Assembly (NCBI RefSeq): GCF_017876405.1
Contig: NZ_JAGINW010000001.1
Span: 6,709,203-6,773,202, forward strand
DNA from: Kibdelosporangium banguiense
Lineage (GTDB): Bacteria > Actinomycetota > Actinomycetes > Mycobacteriales > Pseudonocardiaceae
Direction: 5' to 3'
DNA: 64,000 bases
The notes under the pieces: model-generated
Seen by the model: only the letters and a program-made list of their open reading frames with translations
What the model was told of the DNA's origin: nothing
The model's database searches: none
Position numbers and translations under genes: made by a program
Shown here: piece by piece, positions 42,059-51,038 of the stretch
Layout of the letters: every line of letters starts with the position of its first letter
How positions within the stretch are numbered: position 1 is the first letter of the stretch

Positions 42059-43570
42059 GTGGCTCCGCTGCTCGAGCTGCGTGGGGTGAGCAAGGCCTTC
42101 GGCGCGGTCCGCGCGCTGCGTGATGTCTCGCTTGCCCTGCAGGCAGGGGAAATCCATGCGCTGGCCGGGGAGAACGGTGCTGGGAAGTCCACAGTGGTCA
42201 GGATCATCGGTGGCGAGCACCAGCCCGACGAGGGCGAGGTGTGGCTGGACGGCGCGCCGATCAGGTTCGGCGGTCCCCGCGACGCCCAGCACCACGGCGT
42301 CGCCGTGATCCACCAGGAGCCCAACAGGTTCCCTGACCTCAACGTGGCTGAGAACGTGTTCATGGGCCGTCAGCCGCTGCGCGCCGGCCGATTGGTCGAC
42401 CGAAACGCGATGTACCAGCGTGCGGGCGAGCTTTTCCAGACGCTCGGCGTGCCCATCGACCCGGCTCTGCCGACCCGCGGACTGTCCATTGCCGACCAGC
42501 AGATCATCGAGATCGCCAAGGCACTGGCCACCGAAGCGCGGATCATCGTGATGGACGAGCCGACCGCCGCACTGTCCGGTGTGGAGTCCGAACGGCTGTT
42601 CCGGGTCGCCCGGACCTTGGCCGACAATGGCGCCGCGCTGCTGTTCATCTCCCATCGGCTGGAGGAGATGTACGCGCTGTGCCAACAGGTCACAGTGCTG
42701 CGCGACGGAATGCTGGTCACGAACGAGCGCATGGCCGACATCGAGCACGAAGCCCTGGTGCGCAGCATGGTCGGTCGTTCGGTGAAACAGCTGTTCCCCA
42801 AACGGGAGACCGAGGTCGGCGATACGGCCCTTGAGGTCAAGGAGATCTCCCGCGCGGGCGTCTTCCAGGATGTCTCGTTCACCGTGCGCCGGGGCGAGAT
42901 CGTGGGCCTGGCAGGGCTGGTCGGCTCCGGCAGGTCCGAGGTCGCCAGGGCGGTGTTCGGCGTCGACGCGCGTGACTCCGGGAGCGTGTCCGTTGCCGGG
43001 ACTGAACTTCCGGCGTCCGACCCGCGCGCCGCGATCGCCGCGGGGCTCGCGATGGTCCCGGAGGACCGCCGGGAACAGGGCCTGATCCTGGAGCTGTCCA
43101 TTGAGCGCAACACCAGCCTGTCCCAGCTCTCCAAGGTCTCGCGCTGGGGTTTGACGCGCTCAGGCGGAGAACGTTCGCTGGCGGCCAAGTGGGCCGAACG
43201 GCTGGGCCTGAAGTTCGGCAGGCTGAGCGATCCCGCGGGCACGCTGTCGGGCGGCAACCAGCAGAAGGTGGTGCTCGGCAAATGGCTGGCCACCACCCCG
43301 GAGGTGCTCATCGTCGACGAACCGACCCGGGGGATCGACATCGGCGCCAAGGTCGAGGTGCACGCGCTGCTGTCGGATCTGGCCGCGTCCGGGATGGCGG
43401 TGCTGATGATCTCCTCCGAACTGCCGGAGGTGCTCGGCATGGCCGACCGGGTGCTGGTCATGCACGAAGGACGGATCGCGGCCGAGTTGTCGCGGGCCGA
43501 GGCGACAGAGGAAGCGGTCATGCACGCGGCAACCGGCAACGGCGGCCGGCCTGAGGGGAGTGCGGCATGA
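42059..43570 (+). CDS. Sugar ABC importer ATPase (CUT2), probable rhamnose
   Basis: The 503 residues hold two tandem ATPase domains. The first has Walker A GENGAGKSTVV, signature LSIADQQIIEIAKAL and Walker B IIVMDEPTAALS. The second has a degenerate Walker A LVGSGRSEVAR, signature TLSGGNQQKVVLGKWL and VLIVDEPTRGID. This is the RbsA/XylG layout of CUT2 systems. The cargo is inferred from the downstream rhamnose mutarotase and isomerase; the equivalent in Rhizobium is RhaT. Start GTG 42059 follows GAGGAGG; ATG-like starts upstream would cross the operator. It overlaps the permease gene by 4 bases. Confidence 0.88.
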   Translation: MAPLLELRGVSKAFGAVRALRDVSLALQAGEIHALAGENGAGKSTVVRIIGGEHQPDEGEVWLDGAPIRFGGPRDAQHHGVAVIHQEPNRFPDLNVAENVFMGRQPLRAGRLVDRNAMYQRAGELFQTLGVPIDPALPTRGLSIADQQIIEIAKALATEARIIVMDEPTAALSGVESERLFRVARTLADNGAALLFISHRLEEMYALCQQVTVLRDGMLVTNERMADIEHEALVRSMVGRSVKQLFPKRETEVGDTALEVKEISRAGVFQDVSFTVRRGEIVGLAGLVGSGRSEVARAVFGVDARDSGSVSVAGTELPASDPRAAIAAGLAMVPEDRREQGLILELSIERNTSLSQLSKVSRWGLTRSGGERSLAAKWAERLGLKFGRLSDPAGTLSGGNQQKVVLGKWLATTPEVLIVDEPTRGIDIGAKVEVHALLSDLAASGMAVLMISSELPEVLGMADRVLVMHEGRIAAELSRAEATEEAVMHAATGNGGRPEGSAA

Positions 43571-44571
43571 ACAGTGCGGTTCGCGCGGTGCTGACCAGCC
43601 GGGAGAGCGGGATAGTCCTCGTTCTGCTCGCGGTCGTGGCCGCCACCACCGCGGTGAATCCCGGCTTCCTGTCCGGGCAGGGCGTGCACGACCTGTTCCT
43701 GAACGCCTCGATCATCGCGTTGCTCGCGGTCGGCCAATCCATGCTGGTGATCACCCGCAACATCGACCTGTCGGTCGGCTCGGTGATGGGCCTGTCGGCC
43801 TACCTCAGCGGGCAGATGTTCCTGTCCGACAAGGACATGCCGACGATCGTGGTCGTACTCGCGGGGATCGGCCTCGGCGCGTTGTGCGGAGCGTTCAACG
43901 GTGCTCTGGTCGCGATCGCCAAGGTTCCCGCACTGGTGGTGACACTCGGCACGCTCTATGTCTTCCGCGGCCTGGACTACGCCTGGGCGTCGGCGACCGG
44001 CGTGCAGCAGGTCAACGCCTACCAGATGTCATCGGACTTCCTGTCCTTCGGCAGCGGGTCGTTGCTCGGCATCCCGAATCTCACGCTGGTCGCGGTGGTG
44101 GTCGTCGCGGCTGCCGCGTTCGCGTTGCGTAGCTTCAGATCCGGCCGTGAGCTCTACGCGATCGGATCGAATCCGGACGCCGCCCGCCTGGCCGGTATCC
44201 CCACTGGCCGCAGGGTTTTCACGACTTTCGTGATATCCGGCGCCTTGGTCGGGCTGGCCGGGATGCTGCACGCGGCCTACTTCGGCACGATCAACGCCGG
44301 GGTCGGGTCGGGCAAGGAACTGGCAGTGGTGGCCGCGGTCGTCGTGGGCGGCGTGGCGATCTTCGGCGGCAGCGGGACCGTGGTCGGGGCGGCGCTCGGC
44401 GCGTTGCTGCTCACCACGATCACCAGTGCGCTGCCGATCCTCGGCGTCCCGGCGTTCTGGCAGCGCGCGGTCGACGGAGCGGCGCTGCTGCTGGCCATCT
44501 CGCTGGACCGGGCCGTGATGCTGCGGCTTGCCGCGAGGCTGCAAACCGAAAGGAACCGGCGCCGTGCGTGA
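43567..44571 (+). CDS. Sugar ABC importer permease 1 (CUT2), probable rhamnose
   Basis: This 334-residue membrane protein is of the RbsC type, with about nine helices. VTRNIDLSVGSVMGLSAYLSG-like sequence (read as ITRNIDLSVGSVMGLSAYL) and VPALVVTLGTLYVFRGLDY mark the central region, and ELYAIGSNPDAARLAGIPTGR is the cytoplasmic coupling loop. GSGKELAVVAAVVVGGVAIFGGSGTVVGAALGALLL is the late signature. It pairs with the next permease to form the channel, as RhaP/RhaQ do in Rhizobium. ATG 43567 overlaps the ATPase stop, and the 3' end overlaps the next GTG by 8 bases. Confidence 0.88.
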   Translation: MNSAVRAVLTSRESGIVLVLLAVVAATTAVNPGFLSGQGVHDLFLNASIIALLAVGQSMLVITRNIDLSVGSVMGLSAYLSGQMFLSDKDMPTIVVVLAGIGLGALCGAFNGALVAIAKVPALVVTLGTLYVFRGLDYAWASATGVQQVNAYQMSSDFLSFGSGSLLGIPNLTLVAVVVVAAAAFALRSFRSGRELYAIGSNPDAARLAGIPTGRRVFTTFVISGALVGLAGMLHAAYFGTINAGVGSGKELAVVAAVVVGGVAIFGGSGTVVGAALGALLLTTITSALPILGVPAFWQRAVDGAALLLAISLDRAVMLRLAARLQTERNRRRA

Positions 44572-45589
44572 ACGATTCCTCAACTGGCAGACCGTGCTTT
44601 TCGTACTGTGCGTCGCGGTGCTCGCTTTCGGCGCGACCAGCACACCCGGGTTCGCGCAACCGGACAACATCAGCTTCCTGCTGCTGGACTACAGCGAGGT
44701 CGCGCTGCTGGCCTTCGCGATGCTGCCGATCGTGCTCACCGGCGAGATCGACCTGTCGGTGGCCTCGGTGCTCGGCTTCTGCTCGGCGCTGACCGGCACC
44801 CTGTGGAACGCCGGGATGTCGTTCGAGATGATCGTGCCGCTGGTCGTCGTGGCGGGAATCGTGCTGGGGTCGGTCAACGCGGTGCTCATCGTCCGATTCG
44901 GACTCCCGTCGCTCGCGGTCACCATCGGCACATTGGGTCTCTACCGGGGTTTGGCCTACGTCGTGCTCGGTGATGGTGCGGTGACCGGGTTCCCGGCGAA
45001 CTACCGGCCGCTGGCCACCGATTCGATACCTGGCACGTTCCTGCCGTACGCCACGCTTCTGGTCATCGTCGTGGGCGCTATCGCTGCGGTGGTCGTGCAT
45101 TACACGCCGGTCGGCCGCGCGCTGTACGCGATCGGCCTTGGCGAACAGACGGCCCGGTTCTCCGGCATCCGGGTCGACCGGATCAAGATGTCGCTCTACC
45201 TGGTGTCCGGCGGGCTCGCCGCGCTGGCATCGGTGATCTTCACGTTGCGCTACAACAGTGCCCGCGCCGACAACGGCAACGGCCTTGAGCTGGCGGTGGT
45301 CGCCGCCGTGCTGCTCGGCGGGGTCTCCATCTTCGGCGGGCGCGGCACGGTGTTCGGCGTGGCCACGGCCGTGCTGCTGATGGCCGGGCTGCGCAACGTG
45401 TTGTTCCTCGGGGATGTCAGCAACGAGATCCAGAACGTGATCACGGGATTGTTGCTGATCGTCTCCGTCCTGGTTCCGGTCGTGGTGGGGGCGCTGTCCA
45501 GGCGACGTACCCCGCCGCCGGCCGCGTCGGAAAGCCCGTTGCCCGATTCCGATTCCGTGGAAGGCGCCCGCCTCCCGCAGCCCCATTGA
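44564..45589 (+). CDS. Sugar ABC importer permease 2 (CUT2), probable rhamnose
   Basis: The 341 residues are again RbsC-like: LPIVLTGEIDLSVASVLGFCSAL, RFGLPSLAVTIGTLGLYRGLAYV, ALYAIGLGEQTARFSGIRVDRIK and GLELAVVAAVLLGGVSIFGGRGTVFGVATAVLLM. It has a hydrophilic C-terminal tail (RRRTPPPAASESPLPDSDS). Two different permeases in one CUT2 operon suggest a heterodimeric channel, which is characteristic of rhamnose systems. GTG 44564 follows AAAGGAA; the open frame upstream overlaps the first permease and is not used. The binding-protein gene starts 9 bases after the stop. Confidence 0.87.
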   Translation: MRERFLNWQTVLFVLCVAVLAFGATSTPGFAQPDNISFLLLDYSEVALLAFAMLPIVLTGEIDLSVASVLGFCSALTGTLWNAGMSFEMIVPLVVVAGIVLGSVNAVLIVRFGLPSLAVTIGTLGLYRGLAYVVLGDGAVTGFPANYRPLATDSIPGTFLPYATLLVIVVGAIAAVVVHYTPVGRALYAIGLGEQTARFSGIRVDRIKMSLYLVSGGLAALASVIFTLRYNSARADNGNGLELAVVAAVLLGGVSIFGGRGTVFGVATAVLLMAGLRNVLFLGDVSNEIQNVITGLLLIVSVLVPVVVGALSRRRTPPPAASESPLPDSDSVEGARLPQPH

Positions 45590-45598
45590 GGAGGACCA

Positions 45599-46684
45599 AT
45601 GTTGATCCACTCATCCGCACGACGCCGGGCGACGATCGCCGCCGGAGTCGGTGTGGTGTTAGCGCTCACAGCCGGTTGTAGCGGCACGACCAAGGACTCG
45701 GGCCCGGCCGCGGGCGGCGCGTCCACCGGGACCAGCCGGGCGGCCGACCCGAACGCCGCGATCAAGCAGGGCCTGAAGATCGCCTTCCTGCCCAAGGAGA
45801 TCGACAACCCCTACGAGGTGATCGTCGACAACGGCGGCATCGCCGCGGTCAAGGAGCTCGGTGGCGAGGGCAAGGAGGTCGGCCCGTCCGACGCCTCGGC
45901 CTCCTCGCAGGTCTCCTACATCAACACCCTGATCCAGCAGAAGCAGGACGCGATCGTCATTGCCGCCAACGACCCGAACGCGGTCGCCCCGGCGCTGAAG
46001 GACGCCATGAGCAAGGGCATCCCGGTCGTGACCTACGACTCCGACGCCTCGGCCGACGCCCGCCAGGTCTTCGTCAACCAGGCCGACTCCGAGGAGATCG
46101 GCCGCTCGCAGGTCAAGCTGATCTCCCAGCAGATCGGCGGCAGCGGCAAGATCGCCATCCTGTCGGCCACGCCCAACGCCACCAACCAGAACACCTGGAT
46201 CCAGTTCATGAAGGACGAACTGACCAAGCCGGAGTACAAGGGCATCGAGCTGGTCAAGATCGCCTACGGTGACGACGACGACCAGAAGTCGTTCCAGGAG
46301 GCCCAGGCGCTGCTGCAGTCGGTTCCGGACCTCAAGGGCATCATCTCGCCGACCACCGTGGGCATCTCGGCCGCGGCCCGGTACATCTCGACCTCGCCGT
46401 ACAAGGGCAAGGTCAAGCTGACCGGCCTGGGCACGCCCAACCAGATGCGCCAGTTCATCAAGGACGGCACGGTCACCGAGTTCGCCCTGTGGGACCCGGC
46501 CGAGCTGGGGTATCTCGCCGGTTACGCCGCGGCCGCGCTGGCCTCCGGCCAGATCAGCGGTGCCGAGGGCGAGACGCTCAAGGCAGGCAAGCTCGGTGAG
46601 CGCAAGATCGGCAAGAAGGGCGAGATCATCCTCGGCCCGCCGACGGTGTTCAACTCCGCCAACATCGACAAGTACAACTTCTGA
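45599..46684 (+). CDS. Sugar-binding lipoprotein (CUT2), probable rhamnose
   Basis: This 361-residue lipoprotein has an N-terminal basic region, helix and lipobox (LALTAGCSGTT, Cys about 27) and a Peripla_BP_4-type domain. IAFLPKEIDNPYEVIVDNGGIAAVKEL, DASASSQVSYINTLIQQKQDAIVIAANDPNAVAPAL and KGIPVVTYDSDA are the usual contact segments. TVTEFALWDPAELGYLAGYAA near the end is characteristic of the rhamnose-binding RhaS group. AGGAGGACC precedes ATG 45599. Codon usage is strongly biased to C-ending codons, suggesting high expression. It overlaps the mutarotase start by one base. Confidence 0.88.
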   Translation: MLIHSSARRRATIAAGVGVVLALTAGCSGTTKDSGPAAGGASTGTSRAADPNAAIKQGLKIAFLPKEIDNPYEVIVDNGGIAAVKELGGEGKEVGPSDASASSQVSYINTLIQQKQDAIVIAANDPNAVAPALKDAMSKGIPVVTYDSDASADARQVFVNQADSEEIGRSQVKLISQQIGGSGKIAILSATPNATNQNTWIQFMKDELTKPEYKGIELVKIAYGDDDDQKSFQEAQALLQSVPDLKGIISPTTVGISAAARYISTSPYKGKVKLTGLGTPNQMRQFIKDGTVTEFALWDPAELGYLAGYAAAALASGQISGAEGETLKAGKLGERKIGKKGEIILGPPTVFNSANIDKYNF

Positions 46685-47010
46685 TGGCCGGCCCGCGGCG
46701 CGTCTGCTTCCTGCTCAAGGTCAAACCCGCCCTGATCGAGGAGTATCGGCGGCGGCACGCCGCGGTGTGGCCGGAGATGCTCGAAGCGCTGCGCAGGACC
46801 GGGTGGCGTGACTACTCGCTGTTCCTGCGGCCGGACGGTCTGCTGGTCGGATACTTCGAGACCGACGACTTCGACGCCGCACTGGCCGGTATGGCCGCAG
46901 AGGAGGTCAACGGCCGGTGGCAGGCGGAGATGGCGCCGTTCTTCGAAGGGCTGGACGGGCAGCCGGATGAGGGGATCGTCCCGCTCGACGAGGTGTTCCA
47001 CCTCGACTGA
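46684..47010 (+). CDS. rhaM: L-rhamnose mutarotase
   Basis: This 108-residue cytoplasmic enzyme interconverts alpha and beta L-rhamnopyranose. It is a ferredoxin-like dimeric fold with CFLLKVKPALIEEYRRRHAAVWPEMLEALRRTGWRDYSLFLRPDGLLVGYFET, where the His of RRHAAVWPEM and the Tyr/Trp residues match the RhaM/RhaU active site. Length and motifs are typical. It sits directly between the binding protein and rhamnose isomerase, which is strong evidence that the operon handles rhamnose. ATG 46684 overlaps the previous stop. Confidence 0.93.
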   Translation: MAGPRRVCFLLKVKPALIEEYRRRHAAVWPEMLEALRRTGWRDYSLFLRPDGLLVGYFETDDFDAALAGMAAEEVNGRWQAEMAPFFEGLDGQPDEGIVPLDEVFHLD

Positions 47011-47026
47011 CCATCAGGAGGACAAC

Positions 47027-48193
47027 ATGGCTGACCGTACCGCGGTCCTGGCCGCGCTGCGTGCCCAGCACATCGAGACGCCTTCGTGGGCGTACGGCAA
47101 CTCGGGCACCAGGTTCAAGGTGTTCACGCAGGAAGGCGTTCCGCGCAACGCCTACGAGAAGGTCGACGACGCCGCGACCGTGCACCGGTTCACCGGCGTG
47201 GCGCCCTCGGTCGCGCTGCACATCCCCTGGGACACAGTGCAGGACTACGCCGACCTGGCCGCCCATGCGACCGGCCAGGGCATCAGTCTCGGCGCGATCA
47301 ACCCGAACGTGTTCCAGGAGGACGACTACCGGCTCGGCAGCGTCTGCAACCCGGACCCGGCAGTCCGGCAGAAGGCGTTGGCGCACTTGCTGGAATGCGT
47401 CGACATCATGGACGCGACCGGCTCGGCGGACCTGTCCCTGTGGTTCGCCGACGGGACCAACTATCCCGGGCAGGACTCCATTCGCGCCCGGCAGGAGCGG
47501 CTGTCCGAGGCGTTGCGCGCGGTTTATGACCGGCTTGGCGGCAACCAGCGGATGCTGTTGGAGTACAAGCTTTTCGAGCCCTCGTTCTACACCACCGACG
47601 TGCCGGACTGGGGCACCAGCTACGCGCACTGCGTCGATCTCGGTTCACGCGCCCAGGTGCTGGTCGACACCGGCCACCACGCACCCGGCACGAACATCGA
47701 GTTCATCGTCGCGTTCCTGTTGCACCGCGCCAGGCTCGGCGGCTTCCACTTCAATTCGAGGTTCTACGCCGACGACGACCTGATGGTCGGCGCCGCCGAT
47801 CCGTTCCAGCTGTTCCGGATCATGAGCGAGATCGTGCTCGGCGGTGGGCTGGAGCCCGCCAACGGCGTGGCCTTCATGCTCGACCAGTGCCACAACATCG
47901 AGCCGAAGATCCCGGCGCTCATCCGTTCGGTGCTCAATGTGCAGGAGGCCACGGCCAAGGCACTGCTCATCGACGCGGATGCCTTGCACCGCGCCCAAAG
48001 TGAGGGCGACGTGCTCGGGGCGAACGCGGTCGTGATGGATGCCTTCAACACCGATGTGCGGCCTCTGCTCGCGGAGTTGCGTGAGGACATGGGCATCGAC
48101 CCTGACCCGATCGCGGCGTACAACCGTTCCGGCCACTTCGACAAGCTCCGCGCCGAGCGCACCGGCGGCGCCGCCGCAGGGTGGGGTGCCTGA
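47027..48193 (+). CDS. rhaI: L-rhamnose isomerase
   Basis: The 388-residue enzyme converts L-rhamnose to L-rhamnulose. It is a xylose-isomerase-type TIM barrel of the Pseudomonas/Rhizobium RhaI class rather than E. coli RhaA. Metal and substrate ligands appear in MLLEYKLFEPSFY (Glu), QVLVDTGHHAPGTNIE (Asp, His) and GGFHFNSRFYADDDLMVG (His, Asp, Asp). SWAYGNSGTRFKVFTQEGVPRNAYEKVDDAA at the start is characteristic. ATG 47027 follows CAGGAGGAC, 16 bases after the mutarotase; the longer upstream frame overlaps that gene. The kinase and aldolase that should follow are not in this window. Confidence 0.93.
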   Translation: MADRTAVLAALRAQHIETPSWAYGNSGTRFKVFTQEGVPRNAYEKVDDAATVHRFTGVAPSVALHIPWDTVQDYADLAAHATGQGISLGAINPNVFQEDDYRLGSVCNPDPAVRQKALAHLLECVDIMDATGSADLSLWFADGTNYPGQDSIRARQERLSEALRAVYDRLGGNQRMLLEYKLFEPSFYTTDVPDWGTSYAHCVDLGSRAQVLVDTGHHAPGTNIEFIVAFLLHRARLGGFHFNSRFYADDDLMVGAADPFQLFRIMSEIVLGGGLEPANGVAFMLDQCHNIEPKIPALIRSVLNVQEATAKALLIDADALHRAQSEGDVLGANAVVMDAFNTDVRPLLAELREDMGIDPDPIAAYNRSGHFDKLRAERTGGAAAGWGA

Positions 48194-48195
48194 CC

Positions 48196-49614
48196 ATGAG
48201 ACTACCGGCTTTGCTCATCGCCTGCATTGCGCTGGCCGGTTCGCCCGCCGTCGCTGCACCGGAAGTAACTGGTAGGCACACCATCGCTGCTGCTCCGACC
48301 GTCGCTTTGCTGCGTGAGTCCCAGCTTGACGCGTCAGCACTGTATTTCGTCTCCTACGACGGACTTGTGAACAACGAGTCGTTCCAACAGGATGCGATCG
48401 TCACGCACGCCGGATACCAGTATGCGACCTGGTACACGGCAGACCGCAGTGCTGTGGTGGCGCGCCGCAAGCTGCCGACCGGCGCCTGGGAGAAGGTCGT
48501 TCTCCCGCACAAGCTGGCTGTCGACGACTCGCACAACGTGATCTCGCTGGGCATCTCGCCTGCCGACGGACGGCTGCACGTGGCGATGGACACCCACAAC
48601 AACCAGATCTACTACGCCAAGTCCGAGGCGGGCCTGGTCTCGTCGCCCTCTTCCCGGAGCTGGTCGGCGTCTCGGTTCGGTGCCGTGCAACGGACTCTGG
48701 ACGGTCAGGACCTCGGTTCGATCACGTATCCGCAGTTTGTGGTCACGCCGGAACGTAAACTGCAGCTGAGCTATCGCACCGGCGGTTCGGGCAACGGCAC
48801 CAACGAACTCGCCGAGTACGACGGGACTTGGCGCAAGCTGGGCAAATGGTCGTCGGCCACCGGCTCGTGGACCGCGCCCAACGGCGTCACCAGCACGACT
48901 CGCAACATGTATCTGCACGGCTTGAACTATGGGCGTAACGGCCGGTTGTACGCGGCATTCACCTGGCGTGAAGGCAATGCAGGCGTGCTGTGCAATTCAG
49001 GCGGCCTGACCAACCACGACACCGGCTATGTTTACAGCGATGATCGCGGCCGCACATGGCGTGACAACGCGGGCAATGTCGTTGGCACGACCGGAGGTTC
49101 TCCGGTGGCGGTGTCGCAGAACCTGGTGGTCGACCCGCTCGATCCCAATCATGGCCTGATGAACCAGGAGAGCCAGGCGGTCGACTCCGCGGGCAACCCG
49201 CACGTGATCATCAGCTACGTGCCGGGTCGGTTCACCCAGTGTGTCACCAGCTATGCGGCCGACCGCACTCGTTGGGGCCGGGCCTTCCACGTGACCCGTG
49301 CGGCCGACGGGACGTGGACCAAACGAGAGATCCCGATCGCGCCGAACTCGACCGGGCGTACCCGGATCGTGTTCGACCGCAACGACAACGGCTACATCGT
49401 GATGCCGTTCGGCCGGATCATGTCCGCCTCGAAGGCAAGCGGCTGGACCGACTGGACGATGGTGTTCGACCGGCCGAGTATGAACGTCTTCGGTGAGGTG
49501 AACGTGGACTATTCGCGTGTGGCCAGTGAAGGCGTGCTGTCAGTGTTCTACCAGCAACGATCCAGCGGCACCACGCCTTCGCCGATCCGGGTCGCGGATT
49601 TCCGTCTCGGTTAG
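48196..49614 (+). CDS. Secreted BNR-4 repeat protein, candidate rhamnose-releasing lyase
   Basis: This 472-residue exported protein has a signal peptide (MRLPALLIACIALAGSPAVAAP). Its probable seven-bladed propeller has BNR-4-type sequence: QDAIVTHAGYQYATWYTADRSAVVARRKLPTGAW, DDSHNVISLGISPADGRLHVAMDTHNNQIYYAKS, SYRTGGSGNGTNELAEYDG, RNMYLHGLNYGRNGRLYAAFTWREG and NPHVIISYVP. HDTGYVYSDDRGRTW is one Asp box. Families with this fold include ulvan lyases (PL24/25) and rhamnose-glucuronate lyases (PL42). It follows rhamnose isomerase by 2 bases, so an exo-acting lyase that frees rhamnose is the best hypothesis. It is not a canonical sialidase, since no FRIP is present. Confidence 0.7.
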   Translation: MRLPALLIACIALAGSPAVAAPEVTGRHTIAAAPTVALLRESQLDASALYFVSYDGLVNNESFQQDAIVTHAGYQYATWYTADRSAVVARRKLPTGAWEKVVLPHKLAVDDSHNVISLGISPADGRLHVAMDTHNNQIYYAKSEAGLVSSPSSRSWSASRFGAVQRTLDGQDLGSITYPQFVVTPERKLQLSYRTGGSGNGTNELAEYDGTWRKLGKWSSATGSWTAPNGVTSTTRNMYLHGLNYGRNGRLYAAFTWREGNAGVLCNSGGLTNHDTGYVYSDDRGRTWRDNAGNVVGTTGGSPVAVSQNLVVDPLDPNHGLMNQESQAVDSAGNPHVIISYVPGRFTQCVTSYAADRTRWGRAFHVTRAADGTWTKREIPIAPNSTGRTRIVFDRNDNGYIVMPFGRIMSASKASGWTDWTMVFDRPSMNVFGEVNVDYSRVASEGVLSVFYQQRSSGTTPSPIRVADFRLG

Positions 49615-49622
49615 GAGTAGGT

Positions 49623-51038
49623 ATGCAGACCGGCACCCAGCGGCGCAGGCCGACCATCGGCTTGGTGGCAGGCGGCCTCGGCGCGTACTGGCCGCAGTTT
49701 CCCTCGCTGCTGCCGACGTTGAAGCAGTCCGCGGCCTACGTGAGCGAACGAATCTCCGGCTATGACGCGGAAATCATCGACGTCGGCTTCATCTCGGACG
49801 CGCAGGAAGGTGCCGTGGCCGCGGAACGGCTGCGCGCCGCTGGGTGCGATCTCATTGTGGGCTTTCTGACTACATACATGACGGCGACCATGCTCATGCC
49901 GATCGCGCAGCGGTCAGGCGCGCCGGTGCTGCTGATCAACCTCCAGCCGACCGAGTCGATGGACCACGCGACAGTGACGACGGGGGAGTGGCTGGCCTAC
50001 TGCGGCGCGTGCCCGTTGCCCGAGATGGCCAACGCCTTCACCCGCGCCGGAATCGAATTCCGCAGCGTGTCAGGCTTCCTGCGCGACGAGCGAGCCTGGA
50101 CCAAGATCGGCAACTGGATCAAGGCAGCCGCCGTGCGCAAGGTCCTGCGGACCGGACGGCACGGCCTGATGGGTCACCTGTATCCGGGAATGTACGACGT
50201 CTCAACAGATCTGACGATGGTCAGTGCCCAGTTCGGCGGCCATGTCGAGGTCCTGGAGTACGACGACCTGCGGGTGCGTGTACAGCAGGTGACCTCTGCC
50301 GAGATCGAGGCCAAGATCGCGTCGGTGGAGTCGATCTTCGAGGTCACAGACTCGGTGGACGCCGACGACTTCGCCTGGGGCGCGAAAGTCTCGGCCGGAC
50401 TGGACAAGCTCGTCGCGGACTTCGACCTCGACAGCCTGGCCTACTACCACCGAGGACTCGAGGGAGAACAACACGAACGACTGGCGGCTGGGATGATCCT
50501 GGGCGCAAGCCTGCTGACCGCGCGCGGAATCCCCGCCGCGGGCGAGTACGAACTGCGCACCAGCATGGCCATGCTGATCATGGACATCCTCGGAGCGGGC
50601 GGCTCGTTCACCGAGTTCCAGGCCCTGGACTTCGAACGCGGCCACGTGGAAATGGGCCACGACGGCCCAGGCCACCTGGCCATCAGCTCCGGCAAACCAT
50701 TGCTGCGCGGCCTCGGCGTCTTCCACGGCAAACGCGGCTGGGGCGTCTCCGTCGAGTTCGACGTAGCTCACGGCCCAGTCACCCTCCTCGGCGTCGGCCA
50801 GACCCAGGACGGCCGCTACAGCCTCGTGGCCGCCGAGGGCACAGTCGTCGACGGCCCCCACATGAAAATCGGCAACACAACAAGCAGAGTGGACTTCGCC
50901 CGAAACCCAGGCGACTGGACCGACGACTGGTCAGCCAGCGGCGTCGGCCACCACTGGGCCCTCGGCACAGGCCACCAGACAGCAAGCTTGCGCGCAATCG
51001 CCAGCCTGATGAACCTCCCCTTGGTGGAGGTGAGCTGA
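49623..51038 (+). CDS. L-arabinose/L-fucose isomerase-like protein
   Basis: The 471 residues have the three-domain AraA/FucI layout. A Rossmann-like N-terminus (IGLVAGGLGAYWPQFPSLLPTLKQ) and CDLIVGFLTTYMTATMLMPIAQRSGAPVLLINLQP come first. HGLMGHLYPGMYDVSTDLTMVSAQFGGHVEVLEYDD follows, then the active-site region. Glu in AAGEYELRTSMAM, Glu in FTEFQALDFERGHVEMGHDGPGH and His in ASGVGHHWALGTGH correspond to the AraA metal ligands and catalytic residues. It should isomerise an aldose to a ketose; the substrate may be L-arabinose or another sugar released with rhamnose. TAGGAG precedes ATG 49623. It is the last gene of the rhamnose operon. Confidence 0.78.
   Translation: MQTGTQRRRPTIGLVAGGLGAYWPQFPSLLPTLKQSAAYVSERISGYDAEIIDVGFISDAQEGAVAAERLRAAGCDLIVGFLTTYMTATMLMPIAQRSGAPVLLINLQPTESMDHATVTTGEWLAYCGACPLPEMANAFTRAGIEFRSVSGFLRDERAWTKIGNWIKAAAVRKVLRTGRHGLMGHLYPGMYDVSTDLTMVSAQFGGHVEVLEYDDLRVRVQQVTSAEIEAKIASVESIFEVTDSVDADDFAWGAKVSAGLDKLVADFDLDSLAYYHRGLEGEQHERLAAGMILGASLLTARGIPAAGEYELRTSMAMLIMDILGAGGSFTEFQALDFERGHVEMGHDGPGHLAISSGKPLLRGLGVFHGKRGWGVSVEFDVAHGPVTLLGVGQTQDGRYSLVAAEGTVVDGPHMKIGNTTSRVDFARNPGDWTDDWSASGVGHHWALGTGHQTASLRAIASLMNLPLVEVS

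Noticed and set aside
45657..45668. GTTAGCGCTCAC as a LacI operator
   Set aside because: It lies inside the signal-peptide coding sequence of the rhamnose-binding lipoprotein, is imperfect, and encodes conserved residues.
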